Notes: a model not told the origin generated them from the sequence alone. 16,515 nt of DNA from CAZQYB01 sp964597535 (GCA_964597535.1 CAZQYB010000049.1:1-16515), one strand, 5' to 3'. Positions 1-7,608 are shown, numbered from the stretch's first letter. Numbers and translations: made by a program.

Positions 1-575
1 ATCATCTTCTCAGGAAACTGATATTCGCCGTAGTTGTTCGAACATCTGGTGATGTTATATTTTACACCCCAGGTATGGCCAAACGCTTTTACAAGATGGT
101 CTGCTGCCGCTTTACTGGCTGAATAGGGTGAATTGGGACTTAGCGGTGTTTGCTCGGTGAACTTGCCTTCCTGCCCCAGCGAGCCGTACACTTCATCGGT
201 CGAAATCTGAATGAACCGCTCCAACTCTTTATCACGTGCAGCTTCGAGCAGCGTCAATGTGCCCGTGACATTTGTTTCTATAAAAACCTTCGGCTCAGTA
301 ATCGAGCGGTCAACATGGCTTTCGGCTGCAAAATTAATAATCGCATCTATTTGATATTGGTCGATGAGTTTTTCAATCAGCGTCCCATTACAAATGTCGC
401 CTTTAATAAATTTGTGGTTGCGATGGTCCAGGAAGCCGGCGAGATTTTCAAGATTGCCGGAATAAGTAAGCTTGTCGAGATTAATAACAAAGCAGTCGTT
501 GTGCTCGGAAAGCACCATTCGAACAAAATTGCTCCCTATAAATCCTGCTCCGCCTGTTACTAAAATCTTTCTCAT
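1..575 (-). CDS. rfbB: dTDP-glucose 4,6-dehydratase, C-terminus cut by window edge
   Basis: This enzyme converts dTDP-glucose to dTDP-4-keto-6-deoxyglucose, the second step of dTDP-L-rhamnose synthesis, in the cytoplasm. About 191 N-terminal codons are visible. The start MRKILVTGGAGFIGSNF carries the Rossmann GxxGxxG NAD-binding motif. Further on are FAAESHVDRS, the catalytic STDEVYGS segment (Thr-Asp-Glu) and the YSASK active-site Tyr/Lys pair. The visible part ends near the family-typical RCSNNYGEYQFPEK. The ATG at 575 overlaps the rfbD stop as ATGA, and I see no Shine-Dalgarno sequence in front of it, so translation is probably coupled to rfbD. It is the last visible gene of the rml block. 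The family call is secure. The missing C-terminal part would carry sugar-binding residues. Confidence 0.96.
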   Translation of the reverse strand, partial: MRKILVTGGAGFIGSNFVRMVLSEHNDCFVINLDKLTYSGNLENLAGFLDHRNHKFIKGDICNGTLIEKLIDQYQIDAIINFAAESHVDRSITEPKVFIETNVTGTLTLLEAARDKELERFIQISTDEVYGSLGQEGKFTEQTPLSPNSPYSASKAAADHLVKAFGHTWGVKYNITRCSNNYGEYQFPEKM

Positions 576-1414
576 AATTGAGTTAAGAAATGCTCCAACG
601 GCCCTTGCCACTGCTCGATTGGTTCACCAAGCAAAGCTCTAATTTTCCCACAATCAAAACGGCTGTTCAACGGCCTTGCAGCAGCGGTCGGGAAATCCGC
701 ACTTTTACAACTACTTAAATCGACAGACATATCAAGCTTATCAAAAATGAACTTCGCTATCTCATATCGGCTGACGTAGCCGGCACTTGCAAAATGAAAT
801 ATACCTTCCGGCTTCTTCCGCAGCAATCTGCAAATTACCTTCGCCACTTCCGTTGTGGCAGTCGGCGAACCTATCTGGTCGTCAACAACTCTTAACTTTT
901 TGTTCGCTTTTGCACGCTGGATTAACCTGGCCACAAAATTTTCGCCGCTCAGGCCGTAAGTCCATTCGATACGCATTATACAATGGCGGCATCGACTTTC
1001 AACTAAAAGCCGCTCACCTGCCAATTTGCTTTTGCCATATATATTTATTGGATTCGGCGGGTCGGTCTCAACATAAGGTCGCTCTAACCTGCCGTCAAAA
1101 ACAAAATCCGTACTGATATGCAGCAGCCACACGTCGGCCTCTCTTGCAAAAGCGCCCAGACGCCCTGCCGCTGTGGCGTTGACCTGGTATGCCTGCTCAG
1201 CTTCACTCTCAGCTTTATCGACATCGGTATAAGCGGCGCAATTAACAACAGCATCGGCAGAAGTAACAACCTCTTTTAACTGTTGTGAATTGGTTACATC
1301 AAACTCCGGCAGGTCAAGTACTGTTGTGTTAAATCCCCGCTTCTGACAGGCCGGAGCCAAATCGGAGCCGAGAATACCTCTGCCGCCCAATATAACCACC
1401 CTGTCCTCAGCCAT
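572..1414 (-). CDS. rfbD: dTDP-4-dehydrorhamnose reductase
   Basis: The enzyme reduces dTDP-4-keto-L-rhamnose to dTDP-L-rhamnose, the last step of the pathway, using NAD(P)H. From the ATG at 1414 the protein is 280 residues, close to the usual RmlD length. It shows a nucleotide-binding loop GGRGILGSDL (about residues 10-19), the RmlD signature NCAAYTDVDKAE (58-69), STD at 101-103 and the YxxxK catalytic pair YGKSK (126-130). A longer reading from 1471 adds 19 residues before the Rossmann strand and would overlap rfbC by 65 bases. I prefer 1414 because the fold begins there, AAGG precedes it closely, and the overlap with rfbC is then only 8 bases (1407-1414). The stop overlaps the rfbB start as ATGA. 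Confidence 0.94.
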   Translation of the reverse strand: MAEDRVVILGGRGILGSDLAPACQKRGFNTTVLDLPEFDVTNSQQLKEVVTSADAVVNCAAYTDVDKAESEAEQAYQVNATAAGRLGAFAREADVWLLHISTDFVFDGRLERPYVETDPPNPINIYGKSKLAGERLLVESRCRHCIMRIEWTYGLSGENFVARLIQRAKANKKLRVVDDQIGSPTATTEVAKVICRLLRKKPEGIFHFASAGYVSRYEIAKFIFDKLDMSVDLSSCKSADFPTAAARPLNSRFDCGKIRALLGEPIEQWQGPLEHFLTQL

Positions 1415-1934
1415 CCTTGCGCGCCCAGTCGTAGGGGATGTCATTGTCGTGTGGGTCGGTGCGGAATTCATCGGGCTCCGAGTAGTTATAGACTTCGGAT
1501 ACCATGTTTACTATATAAGCCTCGGTCTGGCCGACACACATCCAGCCATGCAGGACACCGGGTGGTATTCGCACCAGGCAGGGACAATGCTCACCCAGAT
1601 AGAGTTCGTTTACAATACCCTGCGTCGCCGAGTCTTTGCGTTGGTCGTAGAAGGCAACCTTCACCGTTCCTTTGATGACGTAGAAATGGTCGGTCTGCTT
1701 TTTGTGGTAGTGCCAGGCCTTGACGACGCCCGGATAAGTCGTAGTAAAATACACCTGCCCAAACTTCTCAAACCACGGGTCGTCCGCTCTCATTATCTCG
1801 CCAAGCCGGCCACGCTCATCCGGTATGACCTTTGCCCGGCGAACCCCAAGTCCGTCAATCAAAGCTCCGGAACCCCGCACGATTAATCCTTCATCTGAAA
1901 AAACTGTTTTTAACGTCGCGGCTTTTTTAGTCAT
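1407..1934 (-). CDS. rfbC: dTDP-4-dehydrorhamnose 3,5-epimerase family cupin protein
   Basis: This protein of 175 residues is placed as the 3,5-epimerase that turns dTDP-4-keto-6-deoxyglucose into dTDP-4-keto-L-rhamnose. It has the RmlC cupin pattern: a DERGRL segment near residue 39, a His-containing strand KAWHYHKKQTD (72-82) where canonical enzymes have RGLHYQ, PPGVLHGW, and a C-terminal segment with Tyr (YNYSEPDE) and an acidic DIPYDW end. It is diverged from the textbook RmlC, so a related sugar epimerase is possible. Its place between rfbA and rfbD argues for the rhamnose role. The ATG at 1934 overlaps the rfbA stop as ATGA and has an AAAGGAG Shine-Dalgarno about nine bases upstream. 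Confidence 0.85.
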   Translation of the reverse strand: MTKKAATLKTVFSDEGLIVRGSGALIDGLGVRRAKVIPDERGRLGEIMRADDPWFEKFGQVYFTTTYPGVVKAWHYHKKQTDHFYVIKGTVKVAFYDQRKDSATQGIVNELYLGEHCPCLVRIPPGVLHGWMCVGQTEAYIVNMVSEVYNYSEPDEFRTDPHDNDIPYDWARKDG

Positions 1935-2659
1935 TGAGGCGGCTCCTTTATAACCAATTCGTTAGCTCTGTTAAGTGATGCGAACGTTCCGGCATCGGTC
2001 CACCAGCCATCAAGGATATCATACGCTAACTGACCTTTTGCAATATAAGCGTTGTTGACATCGGTGATTTCAAGTTCCCCACGAGCCGATGGTTTGAGTT
2101 TTCGTATGATATCAAAGACTGATGCATCATAAAAATATATGCCGGTTATGATAAAATCAGACTTCGGTTTTTTCGGTTTTTCTTCGATACTTATAACCTT
2201 TCCTTCGGATACCTCGGCGACACCAAAACGCTGAGGGTCCGGCACCTGTTTGAGCAGTACTCTTGCGCCTGTCTGTTGAGAGGTGAACTTCTCGGCATAA
2301 TCTTTTAGACTTGCTTGAAAAATATTGTCACCAAGAATAACGGCTATGGGCTGTCCTTGCGCGAAATTCTCGGCCAGCCCCAGGGCCTGTGCAATTCCGC
2401 CCGCCTCATCCTGAACCTTGTACGTAAACTCACAGCCGAACTCTCTGCCCGAGCCTAACAGGCTGACCACGTCGCCCATATATTCAACGCCCGTCACAAT
2501 CAATATCTGTTCGATGCCGGCCGAGGTCAGTTTGCCAATCGGGTAATAAACCATAGGCATCCGCCCGATAGGAAGCAAATGCTTGTTTGTAACCTTGGTT
2601 ACGGGCATCAGGCGCGACCCCGTACCGCCAGCAAGCACAACACCTTTGAGAGTCACCAT
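1931..2659 (-). CDS. rfbA: glucose-1-phosphate thymidylyltransferase (short form)
   Basis: The enzyme joins dTTP and glucose 1-phosphate to give dTDP-glucose, opening the rhamnose pathway. The 242-residue protein begins with the nucleotidyltransferase signature LAGGTGSRLMPVT and a KHLLP lysine (residues 9-30). It has EAGGIAQAL near 85-93, a metal-binding GDN at 110-112 and an EEKPKKPKSD segment. At about 240 residues it is shorter than the common 290-residue RmlA, and lacks the C-terminal extension of that form. A GGAAAAGG Shine-Dalgarno precedes the ATG at 2659. Only 48 bases separate it from pheS, and I see no terminator there, so it is probably read through from the rpmI-rplT-pheS transcript. 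Confidence 0.93.
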   Translation of the reverse strand: MVTLKGVVLAGGTGSRLMPVTKVTNKHLLPIGRMPMVYYPIGKLTSAGIEQILIVTGVEYMGDVVSLLGSGREFGCEFTYKVQDEAGGIAQALGLAENFAQGQPIAVILGDNIFQASLKDYAEKFTSQQTGARVLLKQVPDPQRFGVAEVSEGKVISIEEKPKKPKSDFIITGIYFYDASVFDIIRKLKPSARGELEITDVNNAYIAKGQLAYDILDGWWTDAGTFASLNRANELVIKEPPQ

Positions 2660-2707
2660 CGGCCTTTTCCAAAATAAAGTTTCAGTGATACGGGTCTGTT
2701 ACTGCCC

Positions 2708-3697
2708 TCAAAACTGCCTGAGAAAACGCAAATCATTTTCGAAAAGCAGGCGAATATCTGTTATGCCGTACTTCCTCATAGCAAGCCGTTCTATACCAAA
2801 ACCGAAAGCCCAGCCGGTATATTTTTCGCTGTCTATTCCAACAGCGTCAAAAACGTTCGGGTCAACCATACCGCAGCCGCCCATCTCTACCCAGTTCTCT
2901 TTTCCGCTCTTGTCCGTCAAAAGCAAATCCACTTCGGCGCTCGGCTCGGTGAATGGGAAGAAGCTCGGCCGAAACCGCCATTTTGTATCAAGGCCCAGAA
3001 ACGCGTGCATGAACTGGTTAACCGTAGTTTTCATATCAACCATACTAATGCCCTCATCAACAACCAGCGCCTCAAGCTGATGAAACATATACATATGCGT
3101 CGCATCGACGGTATCCGGCCGATAGACGCGGCCCGGGGCGACAACCCGAATAGGCGGCTTCGTATTTTCCATAACACGAATTTGAATCGTCGATGTCTGG
3201 CTCCGCAAAAGGGTATTATCGTCAATATAAAAATTATCCAACGGGTCTCTTGCAGGGTGCTCAGGAGGGATATTCAGCGCTACAAAATTATGCCACTCGT
3301 CTTCAACTTCTGGGCCATACGCGACGGCAAAGCCCATTCTGCCGAATATTTCCAGCAGCTCATTTATGGTTTGTGTAATAACGTGCGGTTTGCCAATGTT
3401 GGCTGGTATCCCCGGCAGAGTAACATCTATAAACTCCCGTGCTTCCTGCTGCGACTGCGATAAATTGTTTTTCAGCCGCTCAAACGCTCCACTGACCTCT
3501 TTTTTTATCTTGTTCGCAAGTTGACCTGCCTTACGTCTTTGGTCAGCGGGAAACTGGCCTATTTGGCTGAGCATTTGAGTGACTTGTCCCTTTCGACCTA
3601 AGTATTTTATCCGGAAGTCTTCCAGAGCTGCTAAATCAGTAACCTTTTTCAGGCCGGCAAGGGCTTCTTTACCGATTTTTTCGAATTGCTCAAGCAT
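2708..3697 (-). CDS. pheS: phenylalanyl-tRNA synthetase alpha subunit
   Basis: This is the catalytic alpha chain of the (alpha-beta)2 enzyme that charges tRNA-Phe. Its 329 residues are close to the usual 330-345. The N-terminal coiled-coil region with YLGRKGQVTQ (32-41) is the tRNA-contacting arm. The class II core follows, with a motif 2 region around GRVYRPDTVDATH (189-201), the RFRPSFFPFTEPSAEVD stretch (241-257) and motif 3 GFGIERLAMRKYGI (299-312). GAAGGA lies upstream of the ATG. The partner gene pheT, which usually follows at once, is absent here. The next gene is rfbA, so the beta chain must be encoded elsewhere. Confidence 0.97.
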   Translation of the reverse strand: MLEQFEKIGKEALAGLKKVTDLAALEDFRIKYLGRKGQVTQMLSQIGQFPADQRRKAGQLANKIKKEVSGAFERLKNNLSQSQQEAREFIDVTLPGIPANIGKPHVITQTINELLEIFGRMGFAVAYGPEVEDEWHNFVALNIPPEHPARDPLDNFYIDDNTLLRSQTSTIQIRVMENTKPPIRVVAPGRVYRPDTVDATHMYMFHQLEALVVDEGISMVDMKTTVNQFMHAFLGLDTKWRFRPSFFPFTEPSAEVDLLLTDKSGKENWVEMGGCGMVDPNVFDAVGIDSEKYTGWAFGFGIERLAMRKYGITDIRLLFENDLRFLRQF

Positions 3698-3740
3698 TGA
3701 AGCTTCCTTCTTTGTTCGTCAGAGCATTTTGGGATTTGGG

Positions 3741-4097
3741 TTAGCCAGTAGCAGCTTTGGCCGCCTCAACGACCGCATCGAATCCCTTTGGGTCATCTAT
3801 GGCGATTTCACTTAGCATTTTACGGTTCAGTTGGATGTTGGCTTTTTTGCAGCCGTTGATAAACTGGCTGTATCTTATATCCCGCTGCCGACACGCTGCG
3901 CTAAGGCGTATAATCCACAAACCTCGGAAATCTCTTTTACGTCGTTTGCGGTCGATTCGAGCGTTGACGGCTGCTCGCATGCCGGCCTCTTTGGCCAGAC
4001 GATAAATATGACCTGCGGGTCCGCGATGTCCCTTTACTGATTTGAGGATTCGTTTCTTTGCATGGTGTCTTGCTGCTCCTTTTCTAACTCTTGGCAT
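3741..4097 (-). CDS. rplT: 50S ribosomal protein L20
   Basis: L20 binds 23S rRNA early in large-subunit assembly. The 118-residue protein is standard length, starting MPRVRKGAARHHAKKRILK and carrying a very basic N-terminal extension, the ARIDRKRRKRDFRGLWIIRL segment and the globular C-terminal part with INGCKKANIQLNRKMLSEIA. AAAGGA sits about nine bases before the ATG. In other bacteria L20 can repress its own operon by binding a leader RNA. Here the 233-base spacer from rpmI is long and contains palindromic repeats, so any such control cannot be judged from sequence alone. pheS follows after 43 bases. Confidence 0.97.
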   Translation of the reverse strand: MPRVRKGAARHHAKKRILKSVKGHRGPAGHIYRLAKEAGMRAAVNARIDRKRRKRDFRGLWIIRLSAACRQRDIRYSQFINGCKKANIQLNRKMLSEIAIDDPKGFDAVVEAAKAATG

Positions 4098-4160
4098 ATC
4101 AGCTTTCCTTTAAGAACCTTCATTTTTCCAGCTTGCTGGCGGCAGCTGATTTGAAGGGAC

Positions 4161-4188
4161 CCCATTTTGCGACACATCGCAAAATGGG
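4161..4188. repeat. Palindromic repeat inside ribosomal operon
   Basis: The arms CCCATTTTGCGA (4161-4172) and TCGCAAAATGGG (4177-4188) are perfectly complementary around the loop CACA. There is no T-run next to it on either strand, so it is not a simple intrinsic terminator. The right arm plus flank (GCAAAATGGGAACCC, 4179-4193) recurs at 4255-4269, and a diverged full copy lies at 7643-7684. This points to a dispersed repeat rather than an operon-specific control element, though it will fold in the rpmI-rplT mRNA. Confidence 0.85.
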
Positions 4189-4254
4189 AACCCGAGCCGA
4201 GAAGCAAGCCCGCTAAATAGATTATCGATTAGGCACCTCATTATGCAATAAGCT

Positions 4255-4269
4255 GCAAAATGGGAACCC
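4255..4269. repeat. Partial copy of the palindromic repeat
   Basis: The 15 bases GCAAAATGGGAACCC are identical to 4179-4193 and lie 76 bases away in the same orientation. Only the right half of the element is present. Confidence 0.8.
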
Positions 4270-4330
4270 TTATTTTCTACTGATTATCCTTAATCTATTC
4301 CAATTATCAATCGCTAATCATCAATCCCGG

Positions 4331-4525
4331 CTATTTACACAGTCGGCTTTTGGCTGTTTTAGCAACCGCACCGGTAATAATTTCTGAACCTCGTATTCGC
4401 CTTCGGCGTTTGGCGTTTTTACCGCTCATAAGATGGCCGCCGCAGGAGCGTTTGCGCTTTAGCTTGCCGGCAGCGGTGATTTTGACTCTCTTGGTCAAAC
4501 CCTTATGGGTTTTCTGTTTCGGCAT
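4331..4525 (-). CDS. rpmI: 50S ribosomal protein L35
   Basis: This small 64-residue, strongly basic ribosomal protein has the L35 hallmarks: MPKQKTHKGLTKRVKITA at the start, KLKRKRSCGGHLMSGKNAKRRRR in the middle and a basic C-terminus. GAAGGA lies about nine bases before the ATG. It is the first gene of the minus-strand unit that continues into rplT and pheS. In many bacteria infC lies directly upstream of rpmI. Here infC is 5.4 kb away on the other strand, so rpmI must have its own promoter, for which a candidate is listed. Confidence 0.95.
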   Translation of the reverse strand: MPKQKTHKGLTKRVKITAAGKLKRKRSCGGHLMSGKNAKRRRRIRGSEIITGAVAKTAKSRLCK

Positions 4526-4580
4526 TTAGCGGATTCCTTCAAAAAACATATCAGAAACAATCAAAAAATGTAAAGCTCGG

Positions 4581-4609
4581 AATTTACGCTATTTGCGGCC
4601 ATCGGTCAA
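4581..4609 (-). promoter_or_regulatory. Candidate promoter for rpmI-rplT-pheS-rml
   Basis: On the minus strand TTGACC (4609-4604) is followed after 17 bases by TAAATT (4586-4581). These match the sigma70 consensus at 5 and 4 of 6 positions. The predicted start near 4574 would leave a leader of about 50 bases before rpmI. The placement is right, but the -10 is imperfect. Confidence 0.4.
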
Positions 4610-4762
4610 TACCAAACCTTTGAATTTTGCAAAAAATTAACAAATCGACTTCCAGAGACGACAACATTTTCCATTGGGGGATTTTGCACAGATTAACAGG
4701 CGGAATGCGAATAAAAGCAGTAAAACGCTTCGTTTGCTCCGGCTGCTCCCGGCGGTTTTTTA

Positions 4763-4791
4763 TTGACAGGAGGACTATTTTTCTGTATTAT
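4763..4791 (+). promoter_or_regulatory. Strong sigma70-like promoter for the HEAT gene
   Basis: TTGACA at 4763-4768 is a perfect -35 box, the spacer is exactly 17 bases, and TATTAT at 4786-4791 matches the -10 consensus at 5 of 6. Transcription would start near 4798, giving a leader of roughly 164 bases before the ATG at 4962. Confidence 0.7.
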
Positions 4792-4961
4792 ACGGTTTTA
4801 ATGGACGACTATTTGTAATGACTTTTGATTTCTACCTTTAGAGAAAACCACCGGGATAAAAATGCACCGTAGGTAAAACCCAAGAAAGCAGATTTTTTTG
4901 CGTATTTTGGCGTCCGAACCTGGATTTGTAGTAAGGCAGAGGGTTTTTTGGAGATATTTCG

Positions 4962-6752
4962 ATGTTTAGTAGAAAAACTATCCTACCAGTCTTAACGGTA
5001 ATATTTTTTGTAGTTAGCGCCGGTTTTGCACAAACCCCTGAGGAAAACTGGAACGATTTTTTGCACTTCACAGGCATTGGCCATGATTTAGCCAAGGGGT
5101 ACGCACAGGCTGTTCTCGACAGCAATCCCGACCCTGTAGAATTGCTTGCTCTAAGTGAAGCAAATCCGCAGGGTTACACGCTTTTATTAAGAGTTATTGA
5201 CACCCACCCTGATGCCAAACTGGTCGAGCTCAGCAAAAAAATTCTCGATATTATCGAGCAGGGCAGATTCATGCGCCGAGCTGACCCGAAGATAATAGTA
5301 GCGGAGGTAAAAAGGCTAAGCACCACCGCTCGCGGCTGGCGTACCGCCGTCAAACGTCTCCGGAACGCCGGCGAATATGCAATACCATATATGCTCGATG
5401 CGATTGCCGACCATGACCGCAAAGAAGAATGGCCGAATATTATTCGGGCGCTTCCACTCATCGAAAGAGATGCAATCAGGCCCCTTGTCGCCGCCTTGCA
5501 GACTGATAACGTATCAGTTAAGACCGAGATAATAAAGGCGCTCGGCGAGATTAGCTATCCTCAATCGATGCCATATCTAAAGTATATTATCGAAAACGAC
5601 GCTTCTCTTGAAGTTCGTAACATCGGCAAGCAGAGCATCAGGCAAATTAACCCTGCCGCCTTGAAGATTCCCGCCGCACAGTTGTTCTACAAGCTTGCTG
5701 AAAACTATTATTATCACGCCCAATCTCTGGCTCCGGCTGAAGATGCTGCTTTTGCCAATATATGGTTCTGGGATTCTACAGTTCGCCGACTCGTTCGTGA
5801 GAAGGTTGACAAGAGTTATTTCAACGAACTTATGTCGATGCGTACGTGCGAATGGGCCCTCAAAGCAGACCCAGAATTCGGCGATGCCATTGGCCTTTGG
5901 ATAGCTGCCTACTTCAAGGCCGAGTCCGCAAATGTTGCAATGCCAAATTATTTCGGCCAAAACCACGCAAAGGCTTTTGTCTATGCCACCACCGCCGGAC
6001 CCAAATATCTCCATCAGGCCCTTGCGCGGGCCATCAAGGACAGAAATGCCTATGTCGCACTTGGTGTTGTTGAGGCATTGGCCATCACCGCAGGTGAAAA
6101 ATCATTGCTTTATCGGCTTGGCCCCGCTCAGCCGCTCGTTCAGGCCCTCTCCTTTGATGATAGGGCTGTAAGATATAGTGCGGCGATAGCAATTGCTGAA
6201 GCCGGACCCAAACAAAACTTCCCCGAAAGTAAGCTGGTCGTACAGAATTTAGCAGAAGCTCTTGGACAAAATTCAAAGCAGGTTGCTGAAAATCCGAACG
6301 TGTGGAATAAACAGTTAGCCGACAGTTATGCCGTCCGCGCAGCCGGGGCTATGCTCAAATTGGCTCAAACAAGAAACCGTGTTGTCGATTTATCTGCCGC
6401 CCAAAGCGCTCTTATAAGTGCAACAAAGGATGACCGGCTCGGCATTCAAATTCTTGCCGGCCAAGTTTTGGCTTATCTGGCTGGCTCCGATGCCCAACGC
6501 TCAATAGCAGCAATGGCCCTCGCCGAAACTAACGCTATGGCTGTGCGAATAGAGGCCTTTAAGTCCCTGGCTGTCTCGGCGAAAATCAATGCCAATCTGC
6601 TTGATAACAAAATGGTGGATGCCATTTATGCACTGGTCAGCTCATTAGAAACTGACCCCGACTTGCGCAGTACTGCAGCTTCTGCTTATGGTGCGCTTAA
6701 TTTGCCCAGCCGCAAAGTCAAAGACCTGATACTTGACCAGACAAAAAGCTAA
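4962..6752 (+). CDS. Exported HEAT-repeat protein of unknown function
   Basis: The 596-residue protein begins with a basic Lys/Arg-containing n-region, a hydrophobic core LPVLTVIFFVVSAG and a likely signal peptidase site after AGFA (residue about 23), so it is probably exported. The mature part is rich in Ala, Leu and helix-turn-helix units typical of HEAT/armadillo solenoids. The clearest are around residues 140-235 (RALPLIERDAIRPLVAAL, VKTEIIKALGEISYPQ, VRNIGKQSIRQI) and 355-425 (ALGVVEALAIT, VRYSAAIAIAEAG). No catalytic motif is visible. GGAG at 4950-4953 stands eight bases before the ATG. It is monocistronic, between a strong promoter and hairpin repeats. HEAT solenoids usually bind protein partners. 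What this one binds cannot be told. Confidence 0.8.
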   Translation: MFSRKTILPVLTVIFFVVSAGFAQTPEENWNDFLHFTGIGHDLAKGYAQAVLDSNPDPVELLALSEANPQGYTLLLRVIDTHPDAKLVELSKKILDIIEQGRFMRRADPKIIVAEVKRLSTTARGWRTAVKRLRNAGEYAIPYMLDAIADHDRKEEWPNIIRALPLIERDAIRPLVAALQTDNVSVKTEIIKALGEISYPQSMPYLKYIIENDASLEVRNIGKQSIRQINPAALKIPAAQLFYKLAENYYYHAQSLAPAEDAAFANIWFWDSTVRRLVREKVDKSYFNELMSMRTCEWALKADPEFGDAIGLWIAAYFKAESANVAMPNYFGQNHAKAFVYATTAGPKYLHQALARAIKDRNAYVALGVVEALAITAGEKSLLYRLGPAQPLVQALSFDDRAVRYSAAIAIAEAGPKQNFPESKLVVQNLAEALGQNSKQVAENPNVWNKQLADSYAVRAAGAMLKLAQTRNRVVDLSAAQSALISATKDDRLGIQILAGQVLAYLAGSDAQRSIAAMALAETNAMAVRIEAFKSLAVSAKINANLLDNKMVDAIYALVSSLETDPDLRSTAASAYGALNLPSRKVKDLILDQTKS

Positions 6753-7067
6753 GACGTAACGGAAATCCCCGCGCAGGCGGGGACCCAGTTTGTTTGTCAT
6801 TCCCGCGCAGGCGGGAATCCAGTTTTCCCTGGCGCATCGGAACCAAAAATAAATAACTGCTTTTGGATAAGATTTGCCTCCTATGTCCGCTGCTGTTCCC
6901 AGGGGCTTTTTTCTCTTACGCCGAACTCACCGACCACTTAATCCCTATCCGAAGCAGTAGATGATTTAGTAGAGTAATATCTGCAGCAAACTTATGGCTG
7001 GAAAAATATTTGTGGCCGCCGGTTGGGAAAATAAAACTCGGGCATATCCGTAAAGTAACACAGCAAA
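6753..7067. other. Convergent intergenic region with REP-like hairpins
   Basis: This 315-base spacer lies between the convergent ends of the HEAT gene and the FHA gene. Its first 70 bases hold two tandem hairpins. The remainder (about 6830-7067) shows no reading frame, RNA gene or clear terminator that I can support. Confidence 0.65.
6762..6827. repeat. Two tandem REP-like hairpin units
   Basis: Unit 1 has arms TCCCCGC (6766-6772) and GCGGGGA (6777-6783). Unit 2 has arms ATTCCCGC (6799-6806) and GCGGGAAT (6811-6818). Both share the loop GCAG and a trailing CCAGTTT. One stem pair is C-G in unit 1 and T-A in unit 2 at the same position, a compensatory change. The form ATTCCCGC-GCAG-GCGGGAAT is a widespread extragenic palindrome in bacteria. 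Lying 14 bases past the HEAT stop, the hairpins may also protect or end the transcript. Confidence 0.85.
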
Positions 7068-7532
7068 TTAACCAGAACCAGAATCCTCCAAGAAATCGAA
7101 ATCGTCCTGCTCATCCATTTCATCCAGCTTACCCAGTTCTGCAAATATATCAGAGTCTTCGACTCCCGAGTCGCCTATTGGCGTGCCTTTTTGTGACGAT
7201 TTCTTCATAGCCGAGCCGGCCGTATTAACGTTCTTAGGCTGGCCATCAATCTGGAATACGAACGTTAAGGGACCCACCTTCACGGAATCACCGGCTTTAA
7301 TCACCGCTTCGTCTATGCGCTCACCGTTAAGGTGAGTGCCGTTACGCGAGCCGAGGTCACGAATTTTCAATACTCCTTCGTGATGATTTAGTTCGCAGTG
7401 CCTTCTGGAAACCGAGGTTAGGGGAATGTACAAATCGCAATTAGAACGTCTGCCGATTACCGTAACATCACTGGGCAAGGGGAAAATCTTCCGTGAGCCC
7501 TTCTTTTTCAGCAGAACCAGGTTTACGTCCAT
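7068..7532 (-). CDS. FHA-domain protein with acidic tail
   Basis: Forkhead-associated domains bind phosphothreonine peptides. In bacteria they usually act with Ser/Thr kinases. The 154-residue protein has a single FHA domain at about residues 4-95, with all recognition elements: GRR (27-29), SRRHCEL (42-48), DLGSRNGTHLNG (59-70) and the closing strand VGPLTFVF. Residues about 100-154 are low-complexity and very acidic (EDSDIFAELGKLDEMDEQDD), probably disordered, and may be a docking or charge-based tail. There is no kinase or phosphatase gene beside it, so its partner is unknown. The ATG at 7532 has only a weak ribosome site. A good promoter lies upstream at 7609-7637. Confidence 0.88.
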   Translation of the reverse strand: MDVNLVLLKKKGSRKIFPLPSDVTVIGRRSNCDLYIPLTSVSRRHCELNHHEGVLKIRDLGSRNGTHLNGERIDEAVIKAGDSVKVGPLTFVFQIDGQPKNVNTAGSAMKKSSQKGTPIGDSGVEDSDIFAELGKLDEMDEQDDFDFLEDSGSG

Positions 7533-7608
7533 TCGTCCGGCCTATTACTTTAACCCTCGCCGCAATCGTTTCAACGCTGTCATTCACAATACTGTAAAAT
7601 AGGACCCT

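Larger units (their letters stand above)
4098..4330. other. Long rpmI-rplT spacer carrying repeats
   Basis: The 233 bases between rpmI and rplT are unusually long for this gene pair, which is normally separated by a few tens of bases. I see no open reading frame of merit. The spacer contains a 12-bp palindrome with a 4-base loop at 4161-4188 and a 15-base partial copy at 4255-4269. The rest is A/T-rich and unremarkable. Confidence 0.8.
4526..4961. other. Divergent intergenic region rpmI / HEAT gene
   Basis: These 436 bases separate divergent genes and hold a candidate promoter for each side (4581-4609 minus, 4763-4791 plus). A 63-codon frame at 4627-4818 lacks a ribosome site and any recognisable motif, and the plus promoter lies inside it, so I do not call it. 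The leader from about 4798 to 4961 matches no riboswitch class I could recognise. Confidence 0.6.

Noticed and set aside
150..563. 137-codon plus-strand frame
   Set aside because: It is antisense to rfbB, whose minus-strand translation carries all the dehydratase motifs.
1449..1886. 145-codon plus-strand frame
   Set aside because: It lies entirely antisense to rfbC and shows no domain pattern or ribosome site.
4738..4762. CCGG...CCGG followed by a T-run, terminator-like
   Set aside because: The stem is only four pairs and no plus-strand gene lies upstream to be terminated.
4627..4818. 63-codon plus-strand frame in the rpmI/HEAT spacer with two CxxC-like cysteines
   Set aside because: There is no Shine-Dalgarno sequence, the strong promoter at 4763-4791 lies inside it, and no family is recognisable.
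4801..4842. Two mini reading frames (MDDYL and an overlapping 7-codon frame) at the head of the HEAT leader
   Set aside because: They are too short, have no ribosome site and start within a few bases of the predicted transcription start, so they are likely chance.
6762..6827. Possible CRISPR repeats
   Set aside because: There are only two units about 34 bases apart with no proper spacer and no cas genes. They fit REP-like hairpins better.
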